This document shows positions 34,601 through 45,494 of a DNA stretch of 64,000 bases, piece after piece. The position numbers were made by a program, and so were the translations under genes. Source of the stretch: Ophiobolus disseminans (Eukaryota > Ascomycota > Dothideomycetes > Pleosporales > Phaeosphaeriaceae); the NCBI GenBank assembly GCA_010093685.1, contig MU006253.1, positions 62,001-126,000 of the forward strand, given 5' to 3'. Below the pieces are notes generated by a model. The model was not told the DNA's origin. It made no database searches and saw nothing but the letters and a program-made list of their open reading frames with translations. The stretch's first letter is position 1. Every line of letters begins with the position of its first letter.

Positions 34601-36186
34601 AATAACAGAGCGGGTTGATGGGACTGCATACCGCACGTGGAAGGTTAGCATGTGCAAGACGGCCAATTAAACGTTGGTGTATAGTATTTCGTTTGTGTCG
34701 AAGAAGAGTGTGAGTGAATATTTGATAATTTGAAATTGGGATCTACCGTCGCTTTCGGACTCGCGTTTTCGACGAGACTTGTGGAGTAAGCAGCTGACGC
34801 ACAGAGATATTGCTTTGAAATTTCGCGATTGTGCGTACTATGGCCTACACGGCTCGTAGCTCTTTGTTCACTGTCGGCGTCTCATGGTGGCAATGTGCGA
34901 AAAGCTGAGGGAGATGTTCAGGCACCGACCGATTCTGTTTCCCAGGCAGCCCATCCTCTGTGTGCATCATGTTCGACTACACTATCGCACCCAACACCAA
35001 CAGTCCGAGCAACCGCCGCAAAGAGTTCAACTTGCATTGAGTCAAGAAGTTCAGCAGATGTTGGGCTCTACATACTCAAACCCCCGTCAGCCTGTCCTCC
35101 AACGAGATCAACCCCAAGTATCTCCACACTTTTCATTGAATTGCATCGCAGCTTCACACAAGACACCAAAGCCCTTCCATCCACCCAAGCAAAAGCCCGC
35201 CACTCAAATCCCACCTTCCCATATGCAATCTAAATCCCGCAAGCGCTATCCACACGTTGAGGAACCGCTTGACTGCGCCGACCTAGTCCACATCGCGAAT
35301 CGATACATGACACTTCATTTCATCAACACATCTGGTCTCGGAACCGCTCGCTGCTCCTTTGCAGGACTTTGATACATTAGCAAATCTATATATACCAAAG
35401 TTCACCAAGTGCAACACACCTTACCGAGGCCGAAGTGTCGCGGTTTTTGCAAATCACTCGATCGTGGTTGGGGAATGATATTGCAACGTGAGTCGTAGCT
35501 CATACCGCAGCATACAGCGTTACTAACATGAGGGAACGATATCTCTGTACGAGAAGCTAGCGAAAAGAGAAACGTGGTAGAACTTGACGTAGTAGCAATG
35601 AGCAAAGCGGTTGAGGAGCTGAATGCGCTGCCTTTAAGATATCACAAGTGGTCTACTCGGCAAATTAAGTGCTGGTCTGTAATACCCTTCAATCCTCAAC
35701 ATATCTTCCCTCCCTAACCATCTCATTTAGTTTTCCATAGGGCCTGTCGTGCTTTGCAGCGTGCATGGAGAATATATGCCGGCGAAACTATGGTGGGATG
35801 AGTAGCCTGCCACTGATATGTCTTGTGGTGGGTGTAGTTTCTCACAACATTACATGCTCACCTTGGTTTCACGAGCACTCTCGGAATTCGTACTCGAGAA
35901 CGAATGGAGTGTGTCTATCGAACAACGAACGCTCGGGTATTGACATGTATTAGTATTGGAATCACCCATGAATTTAGAAAGTAGTTACGCGATCAAAAAC
36001 TAGGTCTGGAAGATCATCACGGCACACCACATCACCTCACAAAAGCTTAATCAAGTAGTAAGTCCTCATATTTCCAATCTCAAGAATCTAACTACGCCTC
36101 CATAACTCGTCCATCCTTTTTCATACCGAGGAGCCCACCTCGAGACCACGGTGGCGCTCATAAGCTCTATGCAAGTCTCCCATCGC
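28690..36186. other. 7.5-kb stretch without a supportable gene
   Basis: Upstream of the homeobox gene. From about 29.1 to 32.4 kb, stops are rare in most frames, so five or more frames above 120 codons overlap on both strands. This pattern reflects base composition and not coding. None has a recognisable domain, and no TIR, LTR or transposase was seen. Frames at 31525-32337 (270 codons) and 34884-35372 (162 codons) are the longest and look random. The stretch may contain noncoding transcripts or regulatory DNA of the homeobox gene, or eroded sequence. Confidence 0.45.
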
Positions 36187-36439
36187 CTAAAAAGCCTTGG
36201 TAACCTTAGAGGTGCTGGTGGCGGTAGGAGTCGCGCCTGGAGTTTCCAGCACGGTGACCCTATAGAACGCGTTAGTGCGCAATACTTTCATTGCATGTGA
36301 TGGGGTGCGGCGAACGTTTTGGCGTCCTTTGCTGCGGCGGCGGCGAACATGGCGGCCTATTGAAGATTAGTTAGGTAGTCAGATAGGTAAGGTGAAGAAA
36401 AAGACTTACGAGGGCCAGGGTGACGGCGATGAAGCGCAT
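36187..36439 (-). CDS. Small secreted peptide, 47 residues, three exons
   Basis: Found by splicing, since no exon exceeds 75 nt. Exon 1 (36410-36439) encodes MRFIAVTLAL. A 53-nt intron (GTAAGT...CTAACTAAT...AATAG) leads to exon 2 (36316-36356). A 56-nt intron (weak donor GTTCGC, branch CACTAAC, acceptor TATAG) leads to exon 3 (36187-36259). The product has a clear signal peptide: a short basic start and a hydrophobic, Ala-rich core to about residue 19. The mature part is about 28 residues, Thr/Lys-rich, with no Cys (TVTVLETPGATPTATSTSKV). It is likely secreted. The role is unknown. The lack of cysteines is unlike typical small secreted effectors. The rival reading without intron 2 stops soon after exon 2. 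Confidence 0.55.
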
Positions 36440-37444
36440 TTTGAAGATTGGGTTGGGTGGTTGGAGTGGTGTTTGTGGTGGGAGTAGATTTGACTTGTAG
36501 TGATGCGATTGAAGGAAGACGGAATGAAGTGCGGGCTGTGCTTGTCTTTTATATTCCTTCGGCTCAGTAAGTCTGGGATGTGTGGGATACCTAGCTCACA
36601 CTGAGAGCTGTTGAATTGATGCGCTTCGTCACCCTACACTAGATCAGCCTTTGCACGACTCCTTTTGCTTTACACAAGAGGCGACGTTTCAGGTATATTC
36701 TGGTACATGTTTGCTGAAAACAAGCTTATGCTAGAGTCTACCAGCCGGATAGTCCACCGGAGCGGAAAAGCCCGACACCAATGCGGGGCCGTTGACGCGA
36801 TTGATGCTGAACCATGGTTCCAGATTGGCGCGTTATTCTCCCGTCTTCGCAACTAGCCACCAATGTGCCAATCTTCAAGGTACTGTGGGAAATACCTTTG
36901 CGCGTTACTTACTGCCCCGCCCTCAACATTCATGCCTCAGGCGGTCCGTCCCGCGATATGCGGGCCCTCGAGGTCCGAGCCGCATTTCTTTAAGGACGAG
37001 TTCTTGCACGTTGATGAAGCCCAGTAGATGATTGGGCATCATCATCATGTATCCTCACCGGCTCCTCTGTAGTGTATAGAACGTCATGGCACCTCTGAAC
37101 ACACAATAATCCTCCGATACTAGCCATCCGAAGTGAACGACGTGGCCTGTGTATTCCTGCGAAATGAAGCAAGCTCCGCGGGAACCCTGATGACGTGATG
37201 AATAACTTGTTACGTTTCTTGGGTAAACGGCCGTCATATCCCGGATGATTGTTTGGCTTGTGCTACTGTGGAGAGGTGCCATGGTCTCCTTCGCTCCATG
37301 CGCATCCCACCAACACTCGAACTTCCTTTTCTTACTCCCAAACACCCGTCAGCTTGCACCATTGCTCTTCCTGTCATGCCCGCAAATGCAACGGTCGATG
37401 GTGATGAGTTGCATCTCCCAGCGTCTGGGAAGGCCGCTGAAGTA
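36440..37444. other. Intergenic
   Basis: Promoter of the small secreted gene and 3' side of the F-box gene. No supported gene. Short frames only. Confidence 0.4.
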
Positions 37445-38932
37445 CTACTCAGCAGGCATGCCCCTGAGCAGCATGTTGCCCGATATCGCCCACACGAATA
37501 CCGAGATACTGTGCAGTTTAAAGTCCTTCCAGGTGCTATCTGCGAGTGCAACTGGATCGTCGCGCTGACAGTACAGGTCGAGACGACGCAAATTGCGGCG
37601 TGTGGTATAGTGTCGGATGACATCGTCCAACGTAGACTTCCATACAGGACCTTGATGAAGTAGGCTTAGCTCCTGGAGGCTCCAAGGCAGTATAGTAAGT
37701 AGCTCGTCTCTGAAATTTTGGAATGGAAAGACGAGCTTAGCAAGTCGGGTGAAGGCAGTCAAACTCCCCATGCCGGAGAATATATTATCATTCAACAAGC
37801 GATCGATGTTGGCAGGAATGATTTCGAGTGTCTCGAGTGTGGTGGTCGACACTTCGAGGTGACTAACGACACGCTGAAACAGGTCAAGTGGAAACGTCGA
37901 GCTATTCAAGTCTTGAGGGCATAATGTGCGGTCTACGTCTTCGAACAAAATCCTGGCGTGCTTGGTCTTGGATAGAAGAGCTTTCGAGCAAGGAAGCCGA
38001 AACCGAGCATTGCAGTATTTGAGCATATCCTGACTAGACAGATGTAGCTCAAGGCCCGCGAAGTGTGGCACTGGATTGACACCGGGAAACAAATGCATCT
38101 CTGACGAAGGGCCGATTTGGAGCATCTGCAAGTTCCGCAGCGGCAGCGTGCGCGCTGAGAAGCACCCACCCATACAACGGAACTTCTTCAGTCTCATGAA
38201 GCTGCAGTCTTTGGCATCAACGTTTTTGAGCATTTGAAGTCCGAAGAAACTGTGTACGAAGCCGCTTCTTCCCTGTATATCAAGGTGTGGAGGCTGATCA
38301 TAAGTCTTGAGGTAGCAAGAGACGGAGAGGTCGTCGAGATTTGGAAGGACCTCAATCAGGCCGCCATAGAAGGCCGCTGTGCTCCAGTCCACGATTCCAG
38401 GTATATGCCTCAAGTTGTGCTTATCTGAGTCGCTGTGTGGTTCAAGCCGATCAAGTAGTTCTTTTCGCACAGTGTGGTATTGAGGGCACCAAGGGCTGCT
38501 ACCAGGTTCGTCGCTTTTGGCAGAAGGCCTGTCCTTGTAGTATTGATACATATTGCGCGTGGCACATTTGTCGTTGAACGGCATCGTGCAATGCACAATG
38601 CCAATCGATAGCGAGCGAACTTTGGCAAAAAGTTGCGGATTGGCGAAGAGTGTGCGCATAAATGACATCAGGTGATGGCCTTCGTCGGGCCGGTTGATCT
38701 GAGGTGTACTGTACAGATGCTCGCGGGCAATCGCGAGTTGCGCCTTATCGACGCGAGCAAGGACTGCAAGATCATTAGAGGGAAGATATGACGCAATTTC
38801 GAGCCAGAGTTCCGGCGGAAGATCGCTGCAATAAGTCATCGCAATACAGATGGGCGATATGAGCGAGGTGGAGTGGGAACTAGAGACGTGATGCCAATGT
38901 TGAGATGGTGAAGTGACAAGTTTCATGTTCAT
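37445..38932 (-). CDS. F-box protein
   Basis: Single exon, 495 residues from ATG 38932. A second ATG at 38839 (residue 32, MTYCSDLPPELW) may be the true start because fungal F-boxes usually sit at the N-terminus. The F-box reads DLPPELWLEIASYLPSNDLA (about 37-56). The remaining 430 residues contain irregular leucine-rich segments of the substrate-receptor type (for example LPLRNLQMLQIG and NLRRLDLY). The expected role is a Skp1-binding adaptor of an SCF ubiquitin ligase with an unknown target. It is not similar to the F-box gene at 10194 beyond the F-box itself. It is divergent from the OsmC gene, with 429 bp between starts. Confidence 0.85.
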   Translation of the reverse strand: MNMKLVTSPSQHWHHVSSSHSTSLISPICIAMTYCSDLPPELWLEIASYLPSNDLAVLARVDKAQLAIAREHLYSTPQINRPDEGHHLMSFMRTLFANPQLFAKVRSLSIGIVHCTMPFNDKCATRNMYQYYKDRPSAKSDEPGSSPWCPQYHTVRKELLDRLEPHSDSDKHNLRHIPGIVDWSTAAFYGGLIEVLPNLDDLSVSCYLKTYDQPPHLDIQGRSGFVHSFFGLQMLKNVDAKDCSFMRLKKFRCMGGCFSARTLPLRNLQMLQIGPSSEMHLFPGVNPVPHFAGLELHLSSQDMLKYCNARFRLPCSKALLSKTKHARILFEDVDRTLCPQDLNSSTFPLDLFQRVVSHLEVSTTTLETLEIIPANIDRLLNDNIFSGMGSLTAFTRLAKLVFPFQNFRDELLTILPWSLQELSLLHQGPVWKSTLDDVIRHYTTRRNLRRLDLYCQRDDPVALADSTWKDFKLHSISVFVWAISGNMLLRGMPAE

Positions 38933-39361
38933 GTGAGACGAGCCGAGACGAGATGAGGCTCTGCAGGCGATATGGAAAGTTTAACCGAGCAGGGGTCAGC
39001 TCAATCTCCGTGTCGAAAGCGTCATCGCTTCCACAACCTCGACTTCTCGAGTGTCCCATCGCAAGCATAACATCGCAGCGAAATGGCACTTCCATAATGG
39101 ACATGTCATGATTTTCAGCGCCGATAGACCGGCACCTTCCTGTTCGATCGCCCGCGCGAAAGGCGATAGGGCGGGGCTGCGGAGCCTCTCCTATCACTTT
39201 GCGGGGTAGTCAGGAACCACATCTATGAGCTAATAATTGATAGAGCCGACGTAAAAATGGTATAAGTATCAAAGGTAAAGACATCGTCCTCGAAATAGGC
39301 CAATTGACACAGCACCCTCCCTCATAGCCACCAACAACACGCGCCTCTCAGTCCAACAACC
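38933..39361. other. Divergent promoter region, F-box / OsmC-like
   Basis: 429 bp between start codons; no frame or motif claimed. Confidence 0.45.
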
Positions 39362-39979
39362 ATGTCCACCCCATCCCAAGCCCTCCGCAAAAAGCAAGCC
39401 CCCATAAAAGACGGCTACCGCAAAGACCCCTCCTCCGCCGTCGTAACCCTCAAATCCAGCGGCACCCTCGACGCCTCCTCCATCACATGCAAACTCTCCG
39501 ACGGCCCGGCAGTCAAAGAGGCATCGCGCATCGCAGGCCTCCACCAGAAAGCCGGCGGCGATGACCCCACTATATCCGGCGAGCTATGCTCCGGCGACAT
39601 GCTCCTCGACGCACTCGTCGCCTGCTCGGGCGTCACGCTTAAAGCCGTCGCAACGGCGCTCGGCATACCCATCGCATCCGGCACCGTCAGCGCCGAGGGC
39701 GACTTGGACTTCAAGGGCACGATGGGCGTGGATAGGGATGCGCCAGTCGGGATGACGGATATACGGCTGGAGTTTCAGGTGAAATTTGGGGAGCGCGAAG
39801 ATGGCAGGGAGGTTTCGGATGAGGAGGTGGAGAAGCTGGGGAAATTGACCGAGAGGTATTGTGTTGTGTTGCAGACGCTGGTACATAAACCGACGATTAA
39901 GGTGAGGTTGGCGGGGAATGGCGGGGGGAAGGAAGAGGAGGGTGTGTTGAGGGAAATTATACATGGTAGTACGCTTTGA
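39362..39979 (+). CDS. OsmC-like family protein (putative peroxiredoxin-type detoxification)
   Basis: Single exon, 205 residues. Recognised by AGLHQKAGGDDPT, then ELCSGDMLLDALVACSGVTL and EGDLDFKGTMGV, a typical OsmC/Ohr-fold order. OsmC and Ohr proteins reduce organic hydroperoxides with a reactive Cys pair. Here Cys88 (in VACSGVTL) and Cys167 (in TERYC) are the probable pair, and Cys76 is an additional conserved-looking Cys. No targeting signal is obvious, so it is probably cytosolic. Codon third positions are strongly C-rich in the first half, as in highly expressed fungal genes. Confidence 0.88.
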   Translation: MSTPSQALRKKQAPIKDGYRKDPSSAVVTLKSSGTLDASSITCKLSDGPAVKEASRIAGLHQKAGGDDPTISGELCSGDMLLDALVACSGVTLKAVATALGIPIASGTVSAEGDLDFKGTMGVDRDAPVGMTDIRLEFQVKFGEREDGREVSDEEVEKLGKLTERYCVVLQTLVHKPTIKVRLAGNGGGKEEEGVLREIIHGSTL

Positions 39980-40255
39980 GCGTAAAGGCTCTGGATGGTT
40001 TGTATAGACGTCACGTTGCATTTCCGTTCTTCGGAGGGTTTTGTCCTGATTTTATTCTGCGCATGTATGTATGCCTGCGTTGTCGACATACTGCTCAGCG
40101 CTCTTGTCGTATCTCATCCATTTCGTATTTCAATGTCGTGTCAAGCGCGTCCGTCTCCTTGCTCGCTTGGCTTTTGTCGTTGTTCCGCGCGCCATTCCCT
40201 TTGCCCTATTCTCTTGAACGCGAAGTTCGCTCCTGCTCATACCATTTGTGGAGCT

Positions 40256-41392
40256 TCAGAAATCCTCCGGTTTGAAGACGGGTTTGCTACGAAGCTTGTC
40301 GACATATTTCTTGTACCAAGCCTCCCACTCTTCCCTTGTGACAGTAGCCAGCAGGTGATCTTTCCATTCCCGTGGGTCATTCCCGCCGCAAAACATGACC
40401 TCGTCCAACTTGAACTCTATGAAGTTTTGGAGCCCGCTCATAAGGACCGGTTTGAGCGGCTTTCCACCCTTGCGAACAACAATCATCGATCCCTGGACCT
40501 TATTCTGGAGCTCGTCTTTCATGCCAAACATCGTGGCCGTTAGCGCAGCTAGGTCGGCGTCTGCAGTCCCTGAGGTTGGGATCTTGTCCATGTAGGATGT
40601 GTCGAGTTCTTTGTCGAGATCGAGACAAGCGGCATGGGGGTTACTCTCGCGCAATCTGTCGTGCACACGACGGCCCCGCCAGGCCAGAGCGATCGGAATC
40701 TTGCGCGTGATAAGTGGAACTCCGAGTTTCGCTGTGATCTCCGTGTTGAGCTCGTTCTCCATATCGCACACCGATTTGGAGACCTCAATGGGTTCGAATG
40801 CTGGGCGCCCGTAGATATGAATATCGCCCCAACAGTTCAGCCGCAGACCTTGTACCTTCTCCTCGTCGTTGAGCGTGTACACCCACTGGTCGCTGCCTTC
40901 CCTGTAGTGCTCTAACCGAAGCCAATCTACCACATGCCGGAAATCCTTAACCCCAAAGTCGTAGCATTGGTCTGGCCAGTCAACGCTCAAAGCGCTGCAA
41001 GATCCGAACGCCAGAAGAGGTCCCTTGAAGACGCTCGAAAGCTCTTTGTCAATTTTGGACAAACTCGTGGTCGGCACGCCCTCGCTTGTGACATCCTTGT
41101 GGTCGAGTGGGTGGATTTTGAACACAAGCATGATTTCATGGCTCAGGTTACGGTGCAGCACTCCGTTCTTCTTTATCGAGTGCACTGAGAGTAGTGTCGC
41201 CATATTGGGACCAAGTACTGAGGTGTTTGCAACCGCGCGCCCGTCGACATCGGGACTAGTGGATCGCAGCCAGATGAAGCGAGGGACATCCTCGCCCTCT
41301 GCAAAGAAGATAGCGCGCTTGTAGACCGAATCTTCTTACAACGGACGCGAATCGTCGTCGAAGTCCTTGAGACTCTTGCAGCGCAGCTTATG
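40256..41392 (-). pseudogene. MYND-array copy 1: 5'-truncated, one in-frame stop
   Basis: The frame can be followed from HKLRCKSLKDFDDDSRP (about 41392) to the stop at 40256, broken by TAA 41336-41338. Downstream of it, ATG 41203 opens 315 intact codons that could be annotated as a gene. The family blocks present are RFIWLR, KDFRHVVDW, KVQGLRLNCWGDIHI, WRGRRV and VVRKGGKPLKP. The cysteine half of the MYND finger could not be found upstream, so the copy lacks its zinc domain. CAA to TAA would be a single C-to-T change in a CpA context, as RIP produces. Unless readthrough or an unseen splice rescues it, this copy is dead or encodes only the C-terminal region. Confidence 0.7.
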
Positions 41393-41956
41393 CAGTGGGG
41401 AAGAGGTGAGCGCTTTCGAATGTAAAGGGCAAAGTGTGCGTCGACGGAACAACACGTATCCTTTCCGGCGGCGGCGGCCAGATATCTGGGTACGTCATAT
41501 CTTTCACCCCCAGCCCGTGATATCGCGTAACACAAAGCAGCGTTGACCGGTTGGTGCGGTACCTAGGTATGCATTACCGGACTCGGGTATTCCCGAATGG
41601 AAGGCACAAGGGAGGCAAGCTCACTGCGGCGGAGAGAAATACCGCCCAATAGCTTGCCGTTGGTGTACTATTAGGATAGGAACTCCATCCTGTCTCGATC
41701 GAGCAACATTGAAGGTTGGTGAAGTTGGAATCTCACCCCATATGACATCACATCAAGTTGTTCGCAAGATTTGGAATATGGTACCGTTCTCGTTACTCCT
41801 GTACCTGACCATTTCTGAAAGTCTTTGTTCGAGATATATGACTACAGTGTAAGTATGTGCAGCGTCTCTCATTCCAAGGTTGCTGCTAATAACTGCAGTC
41901 TCCTAATTCTTCGATATGATCGCATGTCTGTTCAGGCTCCCGCATCGTTCTGCACG
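41393..41956. other. Spacer between array copies 1 and 2
   Basis: No recognisable remnant of the missing MYND exon of copy 1 and no other gene. Confidence 0.4.
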
Positions 41957-43162
41957 CTAATCGTCGAACGCGCTGGAAAGGTTGGGTGTGCAGGTCGCAA
42001 ACCAGTTCTGAAAGTCCTCCTTTGATGACGCAGCAAGAACATGCTGCAGCCATTCTTTCGATCCATCACCGGCGTTCGACTTAATTTGTCGAATTTTCCC
42101 CAAGAGATAGGTTGCCAATCCGCGGATCATTTCCAACTTGAGTGGCTTCCCGTCTTTGCGCACAACGGTCCACGTACCCACTTCTGATCTGCTGTCCAGG
42201 AGGAGCAAGGGAAGAAGATCCCCGGCAAGGGGTATCTCGAACAATGGATCAGCCAAAAAGGCTGCTTCCGGATTCATACGACAGGGCAATCCATGGATGG
42301 TTTCACGATCGTGCCATGCCATTGAAGGAAGGTCCTTTGTGACAACCAGAGGAATGCCGACTGCGTCCGCAATATCAATAGAAACCTCGCTGCTGGCGTC
42401 ACACATGGCCCTGGGTAGCATGACTGATTCGACAGAGGTGCGGTGCTTCGTGCATGGCGAGATGTAGTAGTCCCCTGCGCAGTTCAATCTAAGCCCTTCT
42501 ACCTTTTCGCCTGGCAATTTCTTCTGACGGTATCGTATAGCATCGTACTGAAGACAGCGGAGAGCATCAACAAAGTATCGAAAGTCCCCGAGTTCCACGT
42601 CAAGGAATACTTTCTGCCAACTTGGTGCCTCCTTGGTCGTGGAGCATGTGATTAAGATAGGCCCGCTAAATTCCTCGACCAAGTCGTTGCCAATATCGGC
42701 CAAACTCTGGTTGGGATTTCCAAACGCCCTCGTGCAATTGTTGTTTTGAACTGCGGGCTTCGCGTCGAAGTGAACCGCCCGTACTAGATCGCGGTAGAGT
42801 ATGGGGTTGTGTAGGATGGAAGAGGTCCTCTGAAAATCGAGAGGGTTGCCGAATAGAGACACATCAAACGCAGCGAAATCTTTCTTGGTCGATGATTCCG
42901 TGATAGGCAACCAGACGAAACGCGGCCGTGGGCCGTCCTCGGGGAGGTAGATCGCACGCGCGAAGAGACAGCCTTCCTTAGTAGGGCGACTATCATCCTT
43001 GAAGTCCTTGAAGTCCTTACAAAGAAGCTTGTGAACTGGCCAATCAATTTTCTGACAGGCCGTCGAGCAGTAGCGAATGGAATGACACCCACTGCACGAG
43101 TTGCTGGCGACTTCCCGGCACATGACACATAGGTTGCCATTTGCATCTGAGTCTGGGCCCAT
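41957..43162 (-). CDS. MYND-type zinc finger protein (array copy 2, intact)
   Basis: Single exon from ATG 43162, 401 residues. The frame is open further upstream, but that part looks like leader sequence. The MYND finger is complete: Cys12/Cys15, Cys23/Cys26, Cys32/Cys36 and His44/Cys48 (CVMCREVASNSCSGC, RYCSTACQ, HKLLC). MYND domains bind proline-rich peptides in protein complexes. The rest (about 50-401) is the family-specific part: RFVWLPITES, LGDFRYFVDAL, KVEGLRLNCAGDYYI, TWTVVRKDGKPLKLE and a C-terminal KEDFQNWF. No SET domain or other catalytic motif is seen. This is the only copy with every zinc ligand and a continuous frame. Confidence 0.82.
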   Translation of the reverse strand: MGPDSDANGNLCVMCREVASNSCSGCHSIRYCSTACQKIDWPVHKLLCKDFKDFKDDSRPTKEGCLFARAIYLPEDGPRPRFVWLPITESSTKKDFAAFDVSLFGNPLDFQRTSSILHNPILYRDLVRAVHFDAKPAVQNNNCTRAFGNPNQSLADIGNDLVEEFSGPILITCSTTKEAPSWQKVFLDVELGDFRYFVDALRCLQYDAIRYRQKKLPGEKVEGLRLNCAGDYYISPCTKHRTSVESVMLPRAMCDASSEVSIDIADAVGIPLVVTKDLPSMAWHDRETIHGLPCRMNPEAAFLADPLFEIPLAGDLLPLLLLDSRSEVGTWTVVRKDGKPLKLEMIRGLATYLLGKIRQIKSNAGDGSKEWLQHVLAASSKEDFQNWFATCTPNLSSAFDD

Positions 43163-43640
43163 GATGTAGCGAGGGCGAAGGTAGACGGAATAAGAATGTG
43201 AGTGTGGAACGCTTTTATCACGAGCTGAAGTATGATGGTAGTGTGTATGATTTGCAGGTGATCGAGAAAGAACCTGAGAGCAGACATGGGCAACGGCAGG
43301 AGCATGCAGTAGCGCGAACGTCACGCGTCACCGCGACTGCCAACTTCTCGTACTGACCACCATGTTCTTTCTCGAGCAGGCAAGGGAAGCACGACGGCTT
43401 GACGTTTGGCAAAAGGGAAAACACGTGTCTTGGCCTGCGACGCACTTTCATCACGCAGGTATGCCAAATCTACGGCAAGTTTGAGAGATATCATTACTCT
43501 CTGAGGGTTTATCTGTCGTGATTCATCCACCTTTCATCATTTCCTGTTATTCTTCTGTCCTGATTCTGTTCATGCCTGGCGTAGCACCTGATCAGGTCTT
43601 TCAGATTGACCCATCACCAACCTCCACGCTAGCTCCGTGT
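43163..43640. other. Spacer between array copies 2 and 3
   Basis: Promoter and leader of copy 2, and the region past the end of copy 3. No gene. Confidence 0.4.
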
Positions 43641-44873
43641 CTAGGTGCCAAAAGGAACCACGTTCCCGGCTGCGCCCGATTTGAACTTCTTGAAATTCTC
43701 GGTGTTGTCTTTTAGGCACCACTTCTAAAAACTCTCTTTGGTCAGTCGAGCATATAATGCTTCCGGATCGTAGTCGCTATTGTGCACGTTCATGGCCGCA
43801 GCATACGCCAATGCGATTTCATCAATGTAGGCCATCGTGGAAGCGAAATCAAGAGGGCTCAGTTGCTTCTTGTCGGCACGAGCGACTAGAAAGGAGCCGT
43901 GATAGTGGGGCTCGTCCTGAATTAGAGTGGCCATCGGCTCGGTTGGCGGCCTTCCTTTTGTTGTTGGAGTCGGGAAGGGGTTGCGAGTCAATGACGGACA
44001 GAACTGGTTCTCGTGACGATGTTTACCATCCCTATACTTGAGATGCGTCCAGCTTTGCGAGCAACTGCAATCTAATATGATGAGCGGAACGCCGGCTCTG
44101 GCAGATAGCTGTCCGTGCTCATGGGGACTCAAGTCCTTGGGAAAGGCGGAGCGTCCCACGCCAACCTCGTACACTGGAGGACGGTTGAGGACTACTTGGT
44201 CTCCTAGGCAGTTGACTTCCAGGCATTCGACCTTGTCTTCCTCATTCGAGCGATAGCCCTCGATCCCTCGTATAATGTCTGTATTCACTTTCATGTTGTC
44301 CACGACGTGTCGAAAGTCGGCTCAAGTGAGATCGATGGACTTTCGCTCTCCCGGAAACCCGTATGCTAATACAGAGCCACGAACCCGACTTATGATATCT
44401 TTATCGATTTTCTCCCAGCTCTTGGGCCGCTGGCCAATACCCTCGTAGCTTCCATCGTCCCGCTTGCGCCCGCTGGACATGATTCGGATAGCTTTGCCGA
44501 GCGGACGACCTAGCACCCTACTATCATCGAAATCCTTCATGACGACAAAGTTGGCTGGTTCCTCATCCGGGGTAAGGGGAAAGAGGTTCATGACGAGTAC
44601 GCCGGGTGACTCCTCGGTGATGGCGAGCCATATGAAGCGAGACTCCGGCTTGTCGTCGCCAAAGTAGATGGCGCGGGTACGAATTGAGATTGGACGCATA
44701 TCTTCATGAAAGTCATTCACGGTCTTGCACAAAAGCTTGTGTAGGGGCAAGCCCAGCTTCTGACATCCCTTCCCACGATACCGAATGCTGCCGCAACCAC
44801 CGCAGGTAAGCGCTCCTGCTTCGTTGCACATAGTACACAGGTCCGAAAGCTCATTTGCAGTTAAGGTAGTCAT
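43641..44873 (-). pseudogene. MYND-array copy 3: two in-frame stops, one zinc ligand lost
   Basis: One frame of 411 codons from ATG 44873 to TAG 43641-43643 has no indel. It is interrupted by TGA 44322-44324, within what is DFRHVVD in other copies (DLT-stop-ADFRHVVDNMKV), and by TAG 43725-43727, where the paralogs have FQxW (KESF-stop-KW). The TAG is a CAG-to-TAG change, RIP-like. The MYND finger has Cys13/16, Cys24/27, Cys37 and His45/Cys49, but Arg33 replaces the fifth Cys. Further blocks are RFIWLAITEE, KVECLEVNCLGDQVV and SFLVARADKKQLSP. Translation from the ATG would give a 183-residue protein ending at the TGA. An alternative is a functional gene using stop readthrough, which I consider unlikely. 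Confidence 0.75.
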
Positions 44874-45494
44874 CGTAGTTTAGTTATGTCGAAGTGTGGT
44901 GTTGGGAGGTTGATGCAAAGGTAGATGTCGCGGTGATTTGAGACGAGTGGAGAATTTCGATGTGGGAAAAATCGATGTATACACGAGTGGAGAAAACGCT
45001 ACAACCGAGCGCGTGGCTTTCTTTCCTTATGTGGAACTTTGTCACGGTTTGGGGTGTCTCCTGCCTTACCTGCAATCGCACCTCACCTGTTCGGTAGCGA
45101 GTTGCGACTACCTACATTGAACTAGCGCTACCCACAGTCACATACCTATATATACAGTTTGTAGCTTCACTCAATACAACCTCAGTTCAATCCTTCAATT
45201 CTTCCTGCATATGCGCTGTTCCCACACCGCGACAAACTTTGATGAAATCGGGTACGTCATATTTCCCTTTTCGCGTGTTTGTCCACCTTTCACAGCAACG
45301 AGGGAGCTTTTAACGCAACTAGGAAATTCTATGTTCAGCAGACTAGACTTATATGATCACAACACAGTACCAAAAGCGAACTTCTCACAGTCGAAGTCCC
45401 AAATCATTTGTATTCAACCTCATTGCTCTCGCAATCTCGCTAGGCTATCTCGACTCCATGATCAATGCATATCAGTGAAGGCTTAAATTCTCGA
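44874..45494. other. Spacer between array copies 3 and 4
   Basis: No gene supported. Promoter of copy 3. Confidence 0.4.

Noticed and set aside
34829..35372. Two overlapping plus-strand ORFs of 134 and 162 codons
   Set aside because: Composition looks random, with no domain and no clear splice; not enough support for a gene.
43162..43324. 54-residue N-terminal extension of MYND copy 2
   Set aside because: The first in-frame ATG-to-finger distance in the paralogs is about 5-13 residues, and the extension is His/Ser-rich leader-like sequence, so ATG 43162 was preferred.
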